Positions 26,801 through 32,797 of a DNA stretch of 33,704 nt are shown piece by piece; the stretch's first letter is position 1, and each line of letters begins with the position of its first letter. The notes beneath the pieces are model-generated. The model made no database searches and was not told where the DNA came from. It saw only the letters and a list, made by a program, of their open reading frames with translations. This DNA is from Candidatus Nitrosopumilus sp. (lineage in GTDB: Archaea > Thermoproteota > Nitrososphaeria > Nitrososphaerales > Nitrosopumilaceae), in the NCBI GenBank assembly GCA_008080815.1, contig VMDM01000046.1:1-33704 (forward strand), written 5' to 3'. A program made the translations under genes and the position numbers.

Positions 26801-27248
26801 AAAGATAGTCAGTGCCGTCTTTATTTTTTTTAATTTTTACTTCACTAATTCCCTGAAGAGGTGCAATAGTTACTCCTTCTGTAACTATTGCCAAACCAAC
26901 ACGTACTGCCATGTCAAGCTTTTCTTCTAATGTGGAATCTGGTAATGAATAATTTCCTAAGGCAATTTCCTTGGCTAAAATTAGTGCTGATAGTTCTTTT
27001 CCATTTGTTTTTAGTAGTTCTCTGAGAGGTTCAGCAATATCAATTTCGTGCATTTTTGCAACCCTATCAGGAAGATCAAATGCGATTTTCGGCTCAATAA
27101 TTCCTGATGAGTCGTATAAACTAGCCTTTGCAGATGCAGCATGCTCAAATATCGTATAAGTGTCCGTTGATAGTTTTGAGTAGTATCCTAAGTAGAAATC
27201 AGGCATAGGAACACCTTGAATACGGATTAATGCGTCATTTTCAGACAT
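23871..27248 (-). CDS. polC: Family D DNA polymerase, large subunit DP2
   Basis: This 1125-residue catalytic subunit of the archaeal replicative polymerase PolD has the double-psi-barrel fold shared with RNA polymerase. The active-site segment is KRRDADGDADSIMLLMDALL; Asp879 and Asp881 align with the metal-binding Asp pair, and the residue two before them, usually Asn, is Asp877. Cys-rich zinc sites are visible before the core (CPQCNQ through FCQRC) and at the C-terminus (CTACGRSYRRM, then TCQCGHKL). The frame is continuous across the sites where some archaea carry inteins. The start is ATG, 7 bases after the GGGP synthase stop, so the two genes share a transcript. The small subunit is at 31304-32749, across the origin. 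Confidence 0.95.
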   Translation of the reverse strand: MSENDALIRIQGVPMPDFYLGYYSKLSTDTYTIFEHAASAKASLYDSSGIIEPKIAFDLPDRVAKMHEIDIAEPLRELLKTNGKELSALILAKEIALGNYSLPDSTLEEKLDMAVRVGLAIVTEGVTIAPLQGISEVKIKKNKDGTDYLSVSIAGPMRSAGGTESAVTMLIADHVRKAVGLAKYQANSFDDETGRFIEELRIYEREAGSFQFHILDEDIEHVISNIPVELDGVDTDPFEVVNHKSMKRIKTDRVRGGALRVLNDGLIGRSKKLLKRIELYNLDGWEWLGDLKGAVQTGDNQEDAAAKRMREVITGRSVLSMPNRLGGFRLRYGRACNTGFASVGIHPVIAEILDHTIAVGTQIKIDIPGKGATVAFVDSIDTPIVRLDNGDVVKIKNISHGIELKDRIEKILHLGDILISFGDFLENNAQMVPSGYVEEFWIEELKLKINSIPNDSEFLETFLEKIPNLDEMLILSEKFQLPLHPNFLYFWDQITLDEFKQITKPNKISDDCIFYTIDQKRILEKLGVPHQILENQIILSDIEAKIFKKLIFEKKIIFDDLSVPQIITKNSGIIIKNKFSTSIGVRIGRPEKAAPRQMKPPTHVLFPINDKGGPTRDLLKASKNEHFFTSIYNRFCPQCNQPSIGIKCQRCEIKTIVNYRCSKCRETLDEPFCQRCKRKAVSYSHKEFPLKLKLAQAQENIRFRAQEPFKGVKELINQDKIAEPLEKGLIRQNYDLTVFKDGTVRFDATNSPLTHFKPEWIGTPIETLKKLGYSTDIYGKPLENSQQTIELRMQDVIIPSESARYLISICKYVDSLLENFYKKTSFYNVKTIQELIGHLVIGLAPHTSVGIVARIIGFSDTHVCFGTPNWHSAKRRDADGDADSIMLLMDALLNFSRQFLSDKIGGLMDAPLLIQPLVLPHESQPQAHNLEVVKHFPIEFFESTLQQIKASDIQSVEIIKSRLETMRQFIDYNFTHSTSSLTTSKSRSAYSTLGSMLDKFDMQIRNAELIDAVNASEIVSNVISTHLVPDIMGNLRAYARQNFRCTACGRSYRRMPLIQTCQCGHKLIPTITRGSVEKYLKLAKRLVDKYDVSEYQRGRIYALADEIELVFGKSQGDQSLLTDYA

Positions 27249-27255
27249 TTTTGTA

Positions 27256-28005
27256 TTATTTTTTATTGATTATCTTAGTTATTTCTTCTAATTTCTTAAG
27301 ACTACCGCCTTTTTCAAGAAAAGTACCAATAACCAATGCGTTAGCACCTGCATCAACAAGACTTTTTGCAGTTTTTTCATCCTTTATACCACCACCAACA
27401 ATCAAAAATCCATCAAATACTTGTTTGACCGTTTTTACCATTTCAGGTGTCACTGAAGATTTGGCACCAGAGCCAGCCTCCAAGTAGACAAACCTCATTC
27501 CTAAGAACTTGGCAGCAAGTGCATATGCTGCTGCAATTTTTGGTTTTTCAAATGGAATTCCTCTTGCAGAACCAACAAACCAAGCTGATGTTCCATCACC
27601 AATTACCAAATATGCTGTAGGTAATGGTTCAAGACCAAATTTTAGTACTGATGGAGCACCTAATGCCTGTGCTTGGGTAATGAAGTAGGGATTTTCAGAG
27701 TTCATTAGTGAACTAAATAAAATCCCATCAGCGTCAGGTACAACACCTGTAACATTTCCAGGAAATAGAATAATGGGAATATTGATCTCTTTTTTTATGC
27801 TTTTAACAACTTGAGACATTTCTATCTGATCATTTGCTGATGAGCCTCCAACGAGAATGGCAGAGGCACCAATTTTTTCGACTTCTCTTGCAAGTTTCTT
27901 TGATGATTCCAAATTGGAGACTTCAGAATCTATTAGAACAAATAGTAAAGCCTTTTTTTTATTTAATTCTGATTGAAGAAATTTTTCAACTTTGATTTTA
28001 GCCAT
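27256..28005 (-). CDS. Geranylgeranylglyceryl phosphate synthase
   Basis: This enzyme joins geranylgeranyl diphosphate to sn-glycerol 1-phosphate, the first ether bond in archaeal membrane lipids. The 249-residue TIM barrel has the family segments ILVGGSSAND, ILFPGNVTGVVPDADG, YLEAGSGAKS, FLIVGGGIKDEKTA and NALVIGTFLE. The Gly-rich segments bind phosphate. CTTTAAAG (28027-28034) is centred 26 bases before the ATG, so it is probably leaderless. It is followed 7 bases later by the PolD large-subunit gene on the same strand, an odd lipid and replication pairing that may only reflect shared growth control. Confidence 0.95.
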   Translation of the reverse strand: MAKIKVEKFLQSELNKKKALLFVLIDSEVSNLESSKKLAREVEKIGASAILVGGSSANDQIEMSQVVKSIKKEINIPIILFPGNVTGVVPDADGILFSSLMNSENPYFITQAQALGAPSVLKFGLEPLPTAYLVIGDGTSAWFVGSARGIPFEKPKIAAAYALAAKFLGMRFVYLEAGSGAKSSVTPEMVKTVKQVFDGFLIVGGGIKDEKTAKSLVDAGANALVIGTFLEKGGSLKKLEEITKIINKK

Positions 28006-28026
28006 AAAACCACTTACACCATGGCT

Positions 28027-28067
28027 CTTTAAAGTTTAATTAAAATGCCGTTATACAATATTGTATA
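28027..28067. promoter_or_regulatory. Divergent promoter pair with a perfect 16-base palindrome
   Basis: CTTTAAAG (28027-28034) suits the minus-strand GGGP synthase gene and TTTAATTAAAA (28035-28045) suits the plus-strand gene at 28071. Immediately downstream, 28052-28067 is TATACAATATTGTATA, a perfect 16-base palindrome that ends 3 bases before the ATG at 28071. It covers the expected transcription start, a typical place for a repressor operator. Confidence 0.6.
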
Positions 28068-28070
28068 GCT

Positions 28071-28433
28071 ATGGAAGAGTTTGATAAATCCAATTTTAAC
28101 AATATTTTACGTAAAATTATAAAAAAATCTTTGTTTACAGAGAGACAAATTGAAATTATTTTAAATCAGAAAAGTTTGTTGGAATCAAAATTTTCTATTA
28201 GTAAAGGAGCCTATTATAGACAAGTTTCCCAATCAAGAGAGAAATTAGTTAGTTTTTACTATACAATTGTGCTTTTGCAGGGTTTAGGCGTAATTTTACC
28301 TGATGATATTGATGTGATTTCAAAGGTGTCTGAACAAATTCGTGTGATAAATGAGAGTGATATCTTCCCTGAGAGGGAAGAAGATGTGATTTCTGTGATT
28401 GATAGACTAGTTAGACAGGCATGCTCCATGTGA
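28071..28433 (+). CDS. Small helical protein, possible DNA-binding regulator
   Basis: I do not recognise a named family for this 120-residue protein. It is predicted to be almost entirely helical and has no Cys cluster or membrane segment apart from one Cys near the C-terminus. The stretch LFTERQIEIILNQ, a short turn, then ISKGAYYRQVSQSREKL resembles a helix-turn-helix with a Tyr/Arg-rich recognition helix. A hydrophobic helix (FYYTIVLLQGLGVILP) could serve for dimers. The perfect palindrome over its own promoter fits an autoregulated dimeric DNA-binding protein, but that is inference. The start ATG fits a leaderless transcript. Confidence 0.6.
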   Translation: MEEFDKSNFNNILRKIIKKSLFTERQIEIILNQKSLLESKFSISKGAYYRQVSQSREKLVSFYYTIVLLQGLGVILPDDIDVISKVSEQIRVINESDIFPEREEDVISVIDRLVRQACSM

Positions 28434-28557
28434 TATGCGATTATGTGGACTCGGATATTCTTTAATGATGGTATGTGATTGATGTGTGCAATTGTTAATC
28501 CAAAGTGTGAAAAATGTTTAGTCAATCACAATAAATCACGTTTTATTCGTAAATTCT

Positions 28558-29157
28558 GTGATGTTAGTAGAAATTCCTGATCCTAGTATCATTCTTAGTG
28601 TGATATTTGCTTTTGTGGTTGGAATTGTAGGATTGTTTGTTTATCAAAGAGTTAGACCATACATCAAACTAAATGAAAAAGCCGATGTTTCACAGTTAGA
28701 GCGTTTAGAATATTATGAAAGACAATTAATTGATATGAAAATTAGGCTAGATGCATTGGAGATACAAGGTATTGAAGAGAAACATGAAGATCCTAATACA
28801 GAATTGAAAGATTTCATAGCAAAATTGGTTGAAAAACAAGAAAAAATTGATGAAGATAATGTCCCATTAGTTCAGAAAGTAGAGCATAGTTTAGAAAATA
28901 ATGATTTACCAACAAACTTTTCAAAAATTGACTACAATAATCCCACTGATTACGTGTTGCATTTAATCACAGACAAAGCTATGACATCACGTGACATTCA
29001 AGTCACATTAAAGAAGAGTAGAGAGCACACTTCAAGATTATTGAAGAAATTATTTGATGATGGATTGGTCCAAAGAAATGAAAATTCAAAACCATATACA
29101 TATTCCATAACAGAAAAAGGAACTGCAAAAATCAATCATCAACCACTAGTTCAATAG
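28558..29157 (+). CDS. Membrane-tethered winged-helix protein
   Basis: The 199-residue protein has one N-terminal membrane helix (about 11-32, IILSVIFAFVVGIVGLFVY), a charged coiled-coil-like region (about 40-110), and a C-terminal winged helix of MarR/ArsR type (about 125-190: DYVLHLITDKAMTSRDIQ, then HTSRLLKKLFDDGLVQRN and a wing ending YSITEKG). The DNA-binding end should lie in the cytoplasm. GTG at 28558 and ATG at 28561 are adjacent possible starts. It follows the 28071 gene on the same strand after 124 bases. A regulator fixed to the membrane could respond to a membrane state or tether a DNA site; its targets are unknown. Confidence 0.75.
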   Translation: MMLVEIPDPSIILSVIFAFVVGIVGLFVYQRVRPYIKLNEKADVSQLERLEYYERQLIDMKIRLDALEIQGIEEKHEDPNTELKDFIAKLVEKQEKIDEDNVPLVQKVEHSLENNDLPTNFSKIDYNNPTDYVLHLITDKAMTSRDIQVTLKKSREHTSRLLKKLFDDGLVQRNENSKPYTYSITEKGTAKINHQPLVQ

Positions 29158-29277
29158 AACCATTCAAATTTTCAAATGTTAGGTTTTAGAAAAATTTGAT
29201 ATTTTTCATTCAAATTGATATATAATTATTAATTTAATAATATAATAAAATAATTAATTTATTAAATTATAATAACA
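29158..29277. other. AT-only tract between convergent genes
   Basis: Bases 29218-29275 are 58 consecutive A or T residues without a single G or C. They lie between the 3' ends of the membrane-tethered winged-helix gene and the convergent 128-residue gene. The tract probably ends transcription from both sides. It is also about 540 bases from the origin boxes and should melt easily. Confidence 0.6.
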
Positions 29278-29664
29278 TTAGTGGATTTTCTGACCTAGTT
29301 TAATGGATTGGTAAATCCATTCTCTGCCATTTTTTACTCTGTCGACTTTGCCTTTATTTGAAAATCTGGACAAGTATGTAGAGATTATACTTAGTTTTAT
29401 GGGTTCATTGAACTCATCTTCATATTTTTCAAGGATTTCTGTAGAGTTGAATTTGCCCATTGGGTAGTACTTGTCCACTATATGCCATATTTTTGCCCCT
29501 ACTGAATCAATAGAGGTTGTTTCACTTTCTTCTTCAATATTCATTAAATCCATCATTTCGAAAATTTTCAATACTTTTTCTCTGGTAACATTGCCTTCTA
29601 ATTTAATATCATATCTGGCTCCATCTGCATCTTCCATATCTATCCTTATTCGTTTTTTAGGCAT
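29278..29664 (-). CDS. Small winged-helix protein beside the origin
   Basis: The 128-residue protein has an N-terminal beta-type segment (KKRIRIDMEDADGARYDIKL), an acidic linker, and a C-terminal winged helix (about 58-120) with FNSTEILEKYEDEF, the candidate recognition helix KLSIISTYLSRFSNKG and a wing around VKNGREWIYQ. No membrane segment or Cys site is present. I do not recognise a named family. It is transcribed away from the origin-like region and shares that non-coding region with orc1/cdc6. Its position suggests binding to the palindromes there, either for its own control or for origin function. Confidence 0.7.
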   Translation of the reverse strand: MPKKRIRIDMEDADGARYDIKLEGNVTREKVLKIFEMMDLMNIEEESETTSIDSVGAKIWHIVDKYYPMGKFNSTEILEKYEDEFNEPIKLSIISTYLSRFSNKGKVDRVKNGREWIYQSIKLGQKIH

Positions 29665-29812
29665 GGGATCTATCAGATCTTACTTTAACAGTTCAAATGA
29701 TCCGAGAAATTTTGTTAACATAGAGAGTTGTTAATGTTGACTGCCTAGGCCACGCCTGGGGTTTAACATCAAGTTAACAACTCAAACATTATGTTATGAA
29801 AAAAATCAGTTT

Positions 29813-29842
29813 ATTTGACGCCTGGAGTGGAAATAAAGGGGT
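29813..29842 (+). repeat. Origin recognition box, copy 1
   Basis: This 30-base element is identical to the one at 29874-29903. Its core, GGAGTGGAAATAAAGGGGT, matches the archaeal ORB pattern in which a (C/G)AGTGGAAA segment is followed by a run of G. Orc1/Cdc6 winged-helix domains bind such sites in other archaea. Confidence 0.8.
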
Positions 29843-29852
29843 GATTTTCAGG

Positions 29853-29870
29853 TTATTAACATGTTAATAA
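29853..29870. repeat. Perfect 18-base palindrome between the boxes
   Basis: TTATTAACATGTTAATAA reads the same on both strands and sits midway between the two direct boxes, 10 bases from the first and 3 from the second. It contains two of the GTTAA/TTAAC words found throughout the region. Confidence 0.75.
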
Positions 29871-29873
29871 GAA

Positions 29874-29903
29874 ATTTGACGCCTGGAGTGGAAATAAAGG
29901 GGT
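29874..29903 (+). repeat. Origin recognition box, copy 2
   Basis: This is the second copy of the 30-base element, starting exactly 61 bases after the first and on the same strand. Perfect identity over 30 bases in intergenic DNA points to strong selection or recent copying. Confidence 0.8.
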
Positions 29904-29939
29904 CAAATTTGGGTTTATTTGGATAAATTTTAACACCAC

Positions 29940-29956
29940 ATTAACAACTTGTTAAT
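29940..29956. repeat. 17-base interrupted palindrome in the AT-rich segment
   Basis: ATTAACAACTTGTTAAT is a perfect palindrome with one central base. It lies between the second direct box and the inverted box and is built from the same TTAAC/GTTAA words as the 18-base palindrome. Confidence 0.65.
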
Positions 29957-29964
29957 TTTCCCAC

Positions 29965-29984
29965 ACACCAATATTTCCACTCTT
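29965..29984 (-). repeat. Degenerate origin recognition box in inverted orientation
   Basis: On the minus strand this reads AAGAGTGGAAATATTGGTGT. Fifteen of 20 positions match the direct boxes, including the full GAGTGGAAATA core and part of the G run. It faces the two direct copies across a 61-base AT-rich segment. Confidence 0.6.
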
Positions 29985-30124
29985 CTTTCTTTCTAATTTT
30001 TTTTTTTGAGAAAAACTAACTAAAAATAATTAATTACAAACTAAACTAGAATTACTTTAGTATTCTTTAGAATCAAAATACAATTGTAATTAATGATGTT
30101 GATAGGAAATGATGGTGTGTGAGT

Positions 30125-31327
30125 ATGTCCGATCCTATTGATAGATTATTAGATGCAGCAGAACAAGGAAAGTCAATTATTAAAAACCGAGATATTCTTC
30201 ATTTTTCATATATTCCAAATCAAATTCAACATAGAAAATCAGAACAAGAACAAGTTACACAATCACTTTTACCAATTCTAAAACAATCTAGACCTTCTAA
30301 TCTTCTTGTATATGGAAAGCCTGGTACTGGCAAAACTCTAGTTGTAAAAAAGGTAATTTCTAAAATTCAAGAGAGGGTTGAAAAATCTAATTTCCCCATT
30401 AAATTAGTATATTCAAACTCTAAAGAAGAGACCACTCTTTATGGCCTATTAGTAAGCCTAGGGCGTCAGATGGGATTATCAGATAAAGAACTTCCAACAA
30501 CAGGATTGGCAATTAGTGAGATATTCAAAAGACTACTTAACCGTATAATTGAAGATAAAACTAATGCAATTTTTGTAATAGATGAGATAGATTATCTAGC
30601 ACAACTAGTCTCAAAAACAGGCAAAGACATTCTTTACCAATTAACCCGAGCAAATGAGAGATTAGATAGCGGAAGTTTGACGTTGGTAGGAATCTCAAAT
30701 GACCTGACCTTTAAAGAGAAACTAGACCCTCGTGTAATTAGTAGCCTAGGAGAGGAAGAAATTGTATTTCCCAACTATGATGTAGAACAAATTAAAAAAA
30801 TCATTGAAGAACGAATCAAAGAGGCATTTATTGAGAATTCTGTAGATGAACCCGCTGTCAATCTGTGTGCAGCTATGGCTGGAGGAGAACATGGGGATGC
30901 AAGAAGAGCTATTGATTTAATCCGTGTGGCAGGTGAGATTGCAGAAAGAAATCAGGCTGATAAAGTTACATCTGACCATGTCAGAGAAGCATCTCAGAAA
31001 ATAGAGGAAAATAAAGAGGAAACATCTCTAAAATCATTCCCATTACATGAAAAATTGGTCTTAATTGCTATAATGAAGGCAAACGGCTCATCTACAGGTG
31101 AGATTTACGCATCATACAAAGCACTATGCAAATCAGTTGGTAGAGATGAACTAACTCAGAGAAGAATCACACAAATGCTCAGTGAAATAGAGTTATCAGG
31201 AATTATTTCAGGAAGATTAGTCCATCAGGGAACTCATGGAAGAACAAAAAAATACAAACTAACAATTTCTTCAGACTTGATTAAAAAAACATTCAAAGAT
31301 GATTTAACTTTGCAAGATATTATCTGA
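30125..31327 (+). CDS. cdc6: Orc1/Cdc6 replication initiator
   Basis: This AAA+ initiator binds origin boxes and helps load the MCM helicase. Walker A is GKPGTGKT (64-71) and Walker B is FVIDEIDYL (about 150-158). Sensor segments LVGISNDL and GEHGDARRAIDLIR follow. A C-terminal winged helix (about 300-395) has ITQMLSEIELSGIISGR and a basic wing HGRTKKYKL. The frame is open from a GTG at 30119, but GGTG at 30114-30117 lies 7 bases before the ATG used here. It starts about 140 bases from the inverted origin box, as is usual for an origin-linked initiator. It is the only orc1/cdc6 gene in the window. It overlaps the convergent PolD small-subunit gene by 24 bases. Confidence 0.95.
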   Translation: MSDPIDRLLDAAEQGKSIIKNRDILHFSYIPNQIQHRKSEQEQVTQSLLPILKQSRPSNLLVYGKPGTGKTLVVKKVISKIQERVEKSNFPIKLVYSNSKEETTLYGLLVSLGRQMGLSDKELPTTGLAISEIFKRLLNRIIEDKTNAIFVIDEIDYLAQLVSKTGKDILYQLTRANERLDSGSLTLVGISNDLTFKEKLDPRVISSLGEEEIVFPNYDVEQIKKIIEERIKEAFIENSVDEPAVNLCAAMAGGEHGDARRAIDLIRVAGEIAERNQADKVTSDHVREASQKIEENKEETSLKSFPLHEKLVLIAIMKANGSSTGEIYASYKALCKSVGRDELTQRRITQMLSEIELSGIISGRLVHQGTHGRTKKYKLTISSDLIKKTFKDDLTLQDII

Positions 31328-32749
31328 ATTTGAATTATAATTTTCATGAAAGACTTGAAAGGTCTTTAGATTAACCAACAAAGCAATTCCTGGATTTGGA
31401 GTCATTCCAACACTTGCTTGAAATGGAGTTTGTTTTTGCCAGGAACCTGAATTAACCAACAAGATTCCACGATACATATCTAGTTGCGCCTTGTGAACAT
31501 GACCTACATGAAAAATATCGGGAATCTCATCAATTACCATCAAGTCATGCATCTCAGGTGCAATTGGGGTCTGACTACCATAAACTGGACTAAGATGTCT
31601 GGCCTTTAGTAGATGTTTCATTACGTCAGTTGGTTTGTCATAACTAAGTCCTGGTGTAGTTTTTACAATATCATCTATACTCTGACCATGAAACATTAGC
31701 ACTTTTACTCCATTTAGAGAAACCAAAGATGGATTACCAACCATAATGACATTTTCTTTTTCCCAAATACTGGAATTGTATTTTTTTGGAATTGCAGGTT
31801 GAGGAAGAGCTCTTCTTCCAGGATCGTGATTTCCAGGCATTATGATAATTTTGACATTTTTAGGTATTTTTGCAATCAATTTCTCTACTTTACTTAATTG
31901 CTCTTCTATGGTCTGGCAGACTAACTCTTTGTCTTGATTTGGATAAATCCCTACACCATCAACCAAGTCACCTGCAATCAAGACAAATCTGATTTTTTTA
32001 GCTACAGGATCAGAACTTGAAATCCATTCAAAAAATTCCGATAACTCTTTTTCCATGAAATATTTACTTCCAATATGCAAATCTGAAAGAAAAACAGCAT
32101 ATACTTCAGATTCTGACTTGTTTGTAGCCTGATCAGGGACATCAGGCATGATCAAATCTTTAATCATAAAACCTGAATTCTTACCCATAACAACTTTGGC
32201 CATCACAAATTGGTCAATTAACAGGGTTTCTGCAACCTTTTTTAATTCCTCATCAAAAATAATGCCCTCTAGAACTCCCGAAGGGTCCTCCAATACAACT
32301 TTGGCAATATTTCTTTCAGAAGATTTGGATGTTACCAAACCACAAACATAGACATCATCATCAGATTTGGCAGTCTTTACCACAGATAATGACTTGAGGA
32401 ATCGTGATTCTGGTCTTTCTGATATGATGTGTTTTAATTTGTTGAAACGACTAGAAAATAATGCATTATACCCCTTTACTCCTTCACCGGTTGTAATTTT
32501 TCCAGTGGGATCTGAGAGAACTTTGACTTCATTTTGAAGCGAATCATCATCTTTGATTCCCAAATAACTCTCTACATCATCCTGATTAATTTGAAATAAT
32601 TTTTGTCTGGTTTTTTCTCTAACAATTTCTTTGATAATTTTTTCTAATTTTTTTACATCAATTCCTTCAAGAATTTTATAGGCATTTGGATGAATTTGAA
32701 ATCCTTTGTTTAGTGCATAATTTAAAACAAAATAGACTTCCTTATTCAT
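31304..32749 (-). CDS. polB: Family D DNA polymerase, small subunit DP1
   Basis: This 481-residue subunit has an N-terminal helical region, an OB fold (about 160-215), and a calcineurin-type phosphoesterase domain. The metal motifs are all intact: SDLHIG (Asp223, His225), AGDLVDG, PGNHDPGRR, FHGQS and GHVHKAQ. The intact site predicts the 3'-5' proofreading nuclease known for archaeal DP1. It works with DP2 (23871-27248). The ATG has a palindromic TTTAATTAAA box centred 25 bases upstream, also positioned for the divergent SpoIIM-like gene. Its 3' end overlaps cdc6 by 24 bases on the opposite strand. Confidence 0.95.
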   Translation of the reverse strand: MNKEVYFVLNYALNKGFQIHPNAYKILEGIDVKKLEKIIKEIVREKTRQKLFQINQDDVESYLGIKDDDSLQNEVKVLSDPTGKITTGEGVKGYNALFSSRFNKLKHIISERPESRFLKSLSVVKTAKSDDDVYVCGLVTSKSSERNIAKVVLEDPSGVLEGIIFDEELKKVAETLLIDQFVMAKVVMGKNSGFMIKDLIMPDVPDQATNKSESEVYAVFLSDLHIGSKYFMEKELSEFFEWISSSDPVAKKIRFVLIAGDLVDGVGIYPNQDKELVCQTIEEQLSKVEKLIAKIPKNVKIIIMPGNHDPGRRALPQPAIPKKYNSSIWEKENVIMVGNPSLVSLNGVKVLMFHGQSIDDIVKTTPGLSYDKPTDVMKHLLKARHLSPVYGSQTPIAPEMHDLMVIDEIPDIFHVGHVHKAQLDMYRGILLVNSGSWQKQTPFQASVGMTPNPGIALLVNLKTFQVFHENYNSNSDNILQS

Positions 32750-32768
32750 ATGAAATAATACAATTTGG

Positions 32769-32778
32769 TTTAATTAAA
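32769..32778. promoter_or_regulatory. Palindromic TATA-like box shared by polB and the SpoIIM-like gene
   Basis: TTTAATTAAA is a perfect palindrome centred at 32773.5, exactly midway between the ATG of polB (32749, minus strand) and the TTG of the SpoIIM-like gene (32798, plus strand). At about 25 bases from each start it fits leaderless transcription in both directions. Confidence 0.55.
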
Positions 32779-32797
32779 TCTGCCCAACCCTCAAATA

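Larger units (their letters stand above)
29665..30124. other. Probable replication origin (oriC)
   Basis: This is the only long non-coding stretch in the window, 460 bases between the 128-residue winged-helix gene and orc1/cdc6. It holds two identical direct repeats with an origin recognition box core, a degenerate box in inverted orientation (29965-29984), a perfect 18-base palindrome between the two repeats, about nine GTTAA/TTAAC words, and an AT-rich segment (29904-29964) between the second direct box and the inverted one. The tract 29986-30118 is rich in A and T and includes a run of T (about 29996-30005). Boxes flanking an AT-rich segment beside the orc1/cdc6 gene are the classic archaeal origin layout. 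The exact unwinding site cannot be read directly. Confidence 0.8.

Noticed and set aside
23871-27248. Possible intein in the PolD large subunit, as found in some archaea.
   Set aside because: The length is 1125 residues and the active-site and zinc regions are continuous, with no Hint-domain motifs.
28482-28580. A 32-residue frame with Cys-rich content (MCAIVNPKCEKCLVNH) between the 120- and 199-residue genes, preceded by a 15-codon frame from about 28436.
   Set aside because: It is short, runs into the next gene's start, has no promoter or ribosome site that I could see, and Cys-rich short frames arise by chance; joining the two would need an unsupported frameshift.
29813-29903. Two identical 30-base repeats separated by 31 bases, which looks like a CRISPR repeat-spacer unit.
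   Set aside because: There are only two copies, the spacer holds a perfect palindrome, no cas gene is near, and the repeat matches the origin recognition box beside orc1/cdc6.
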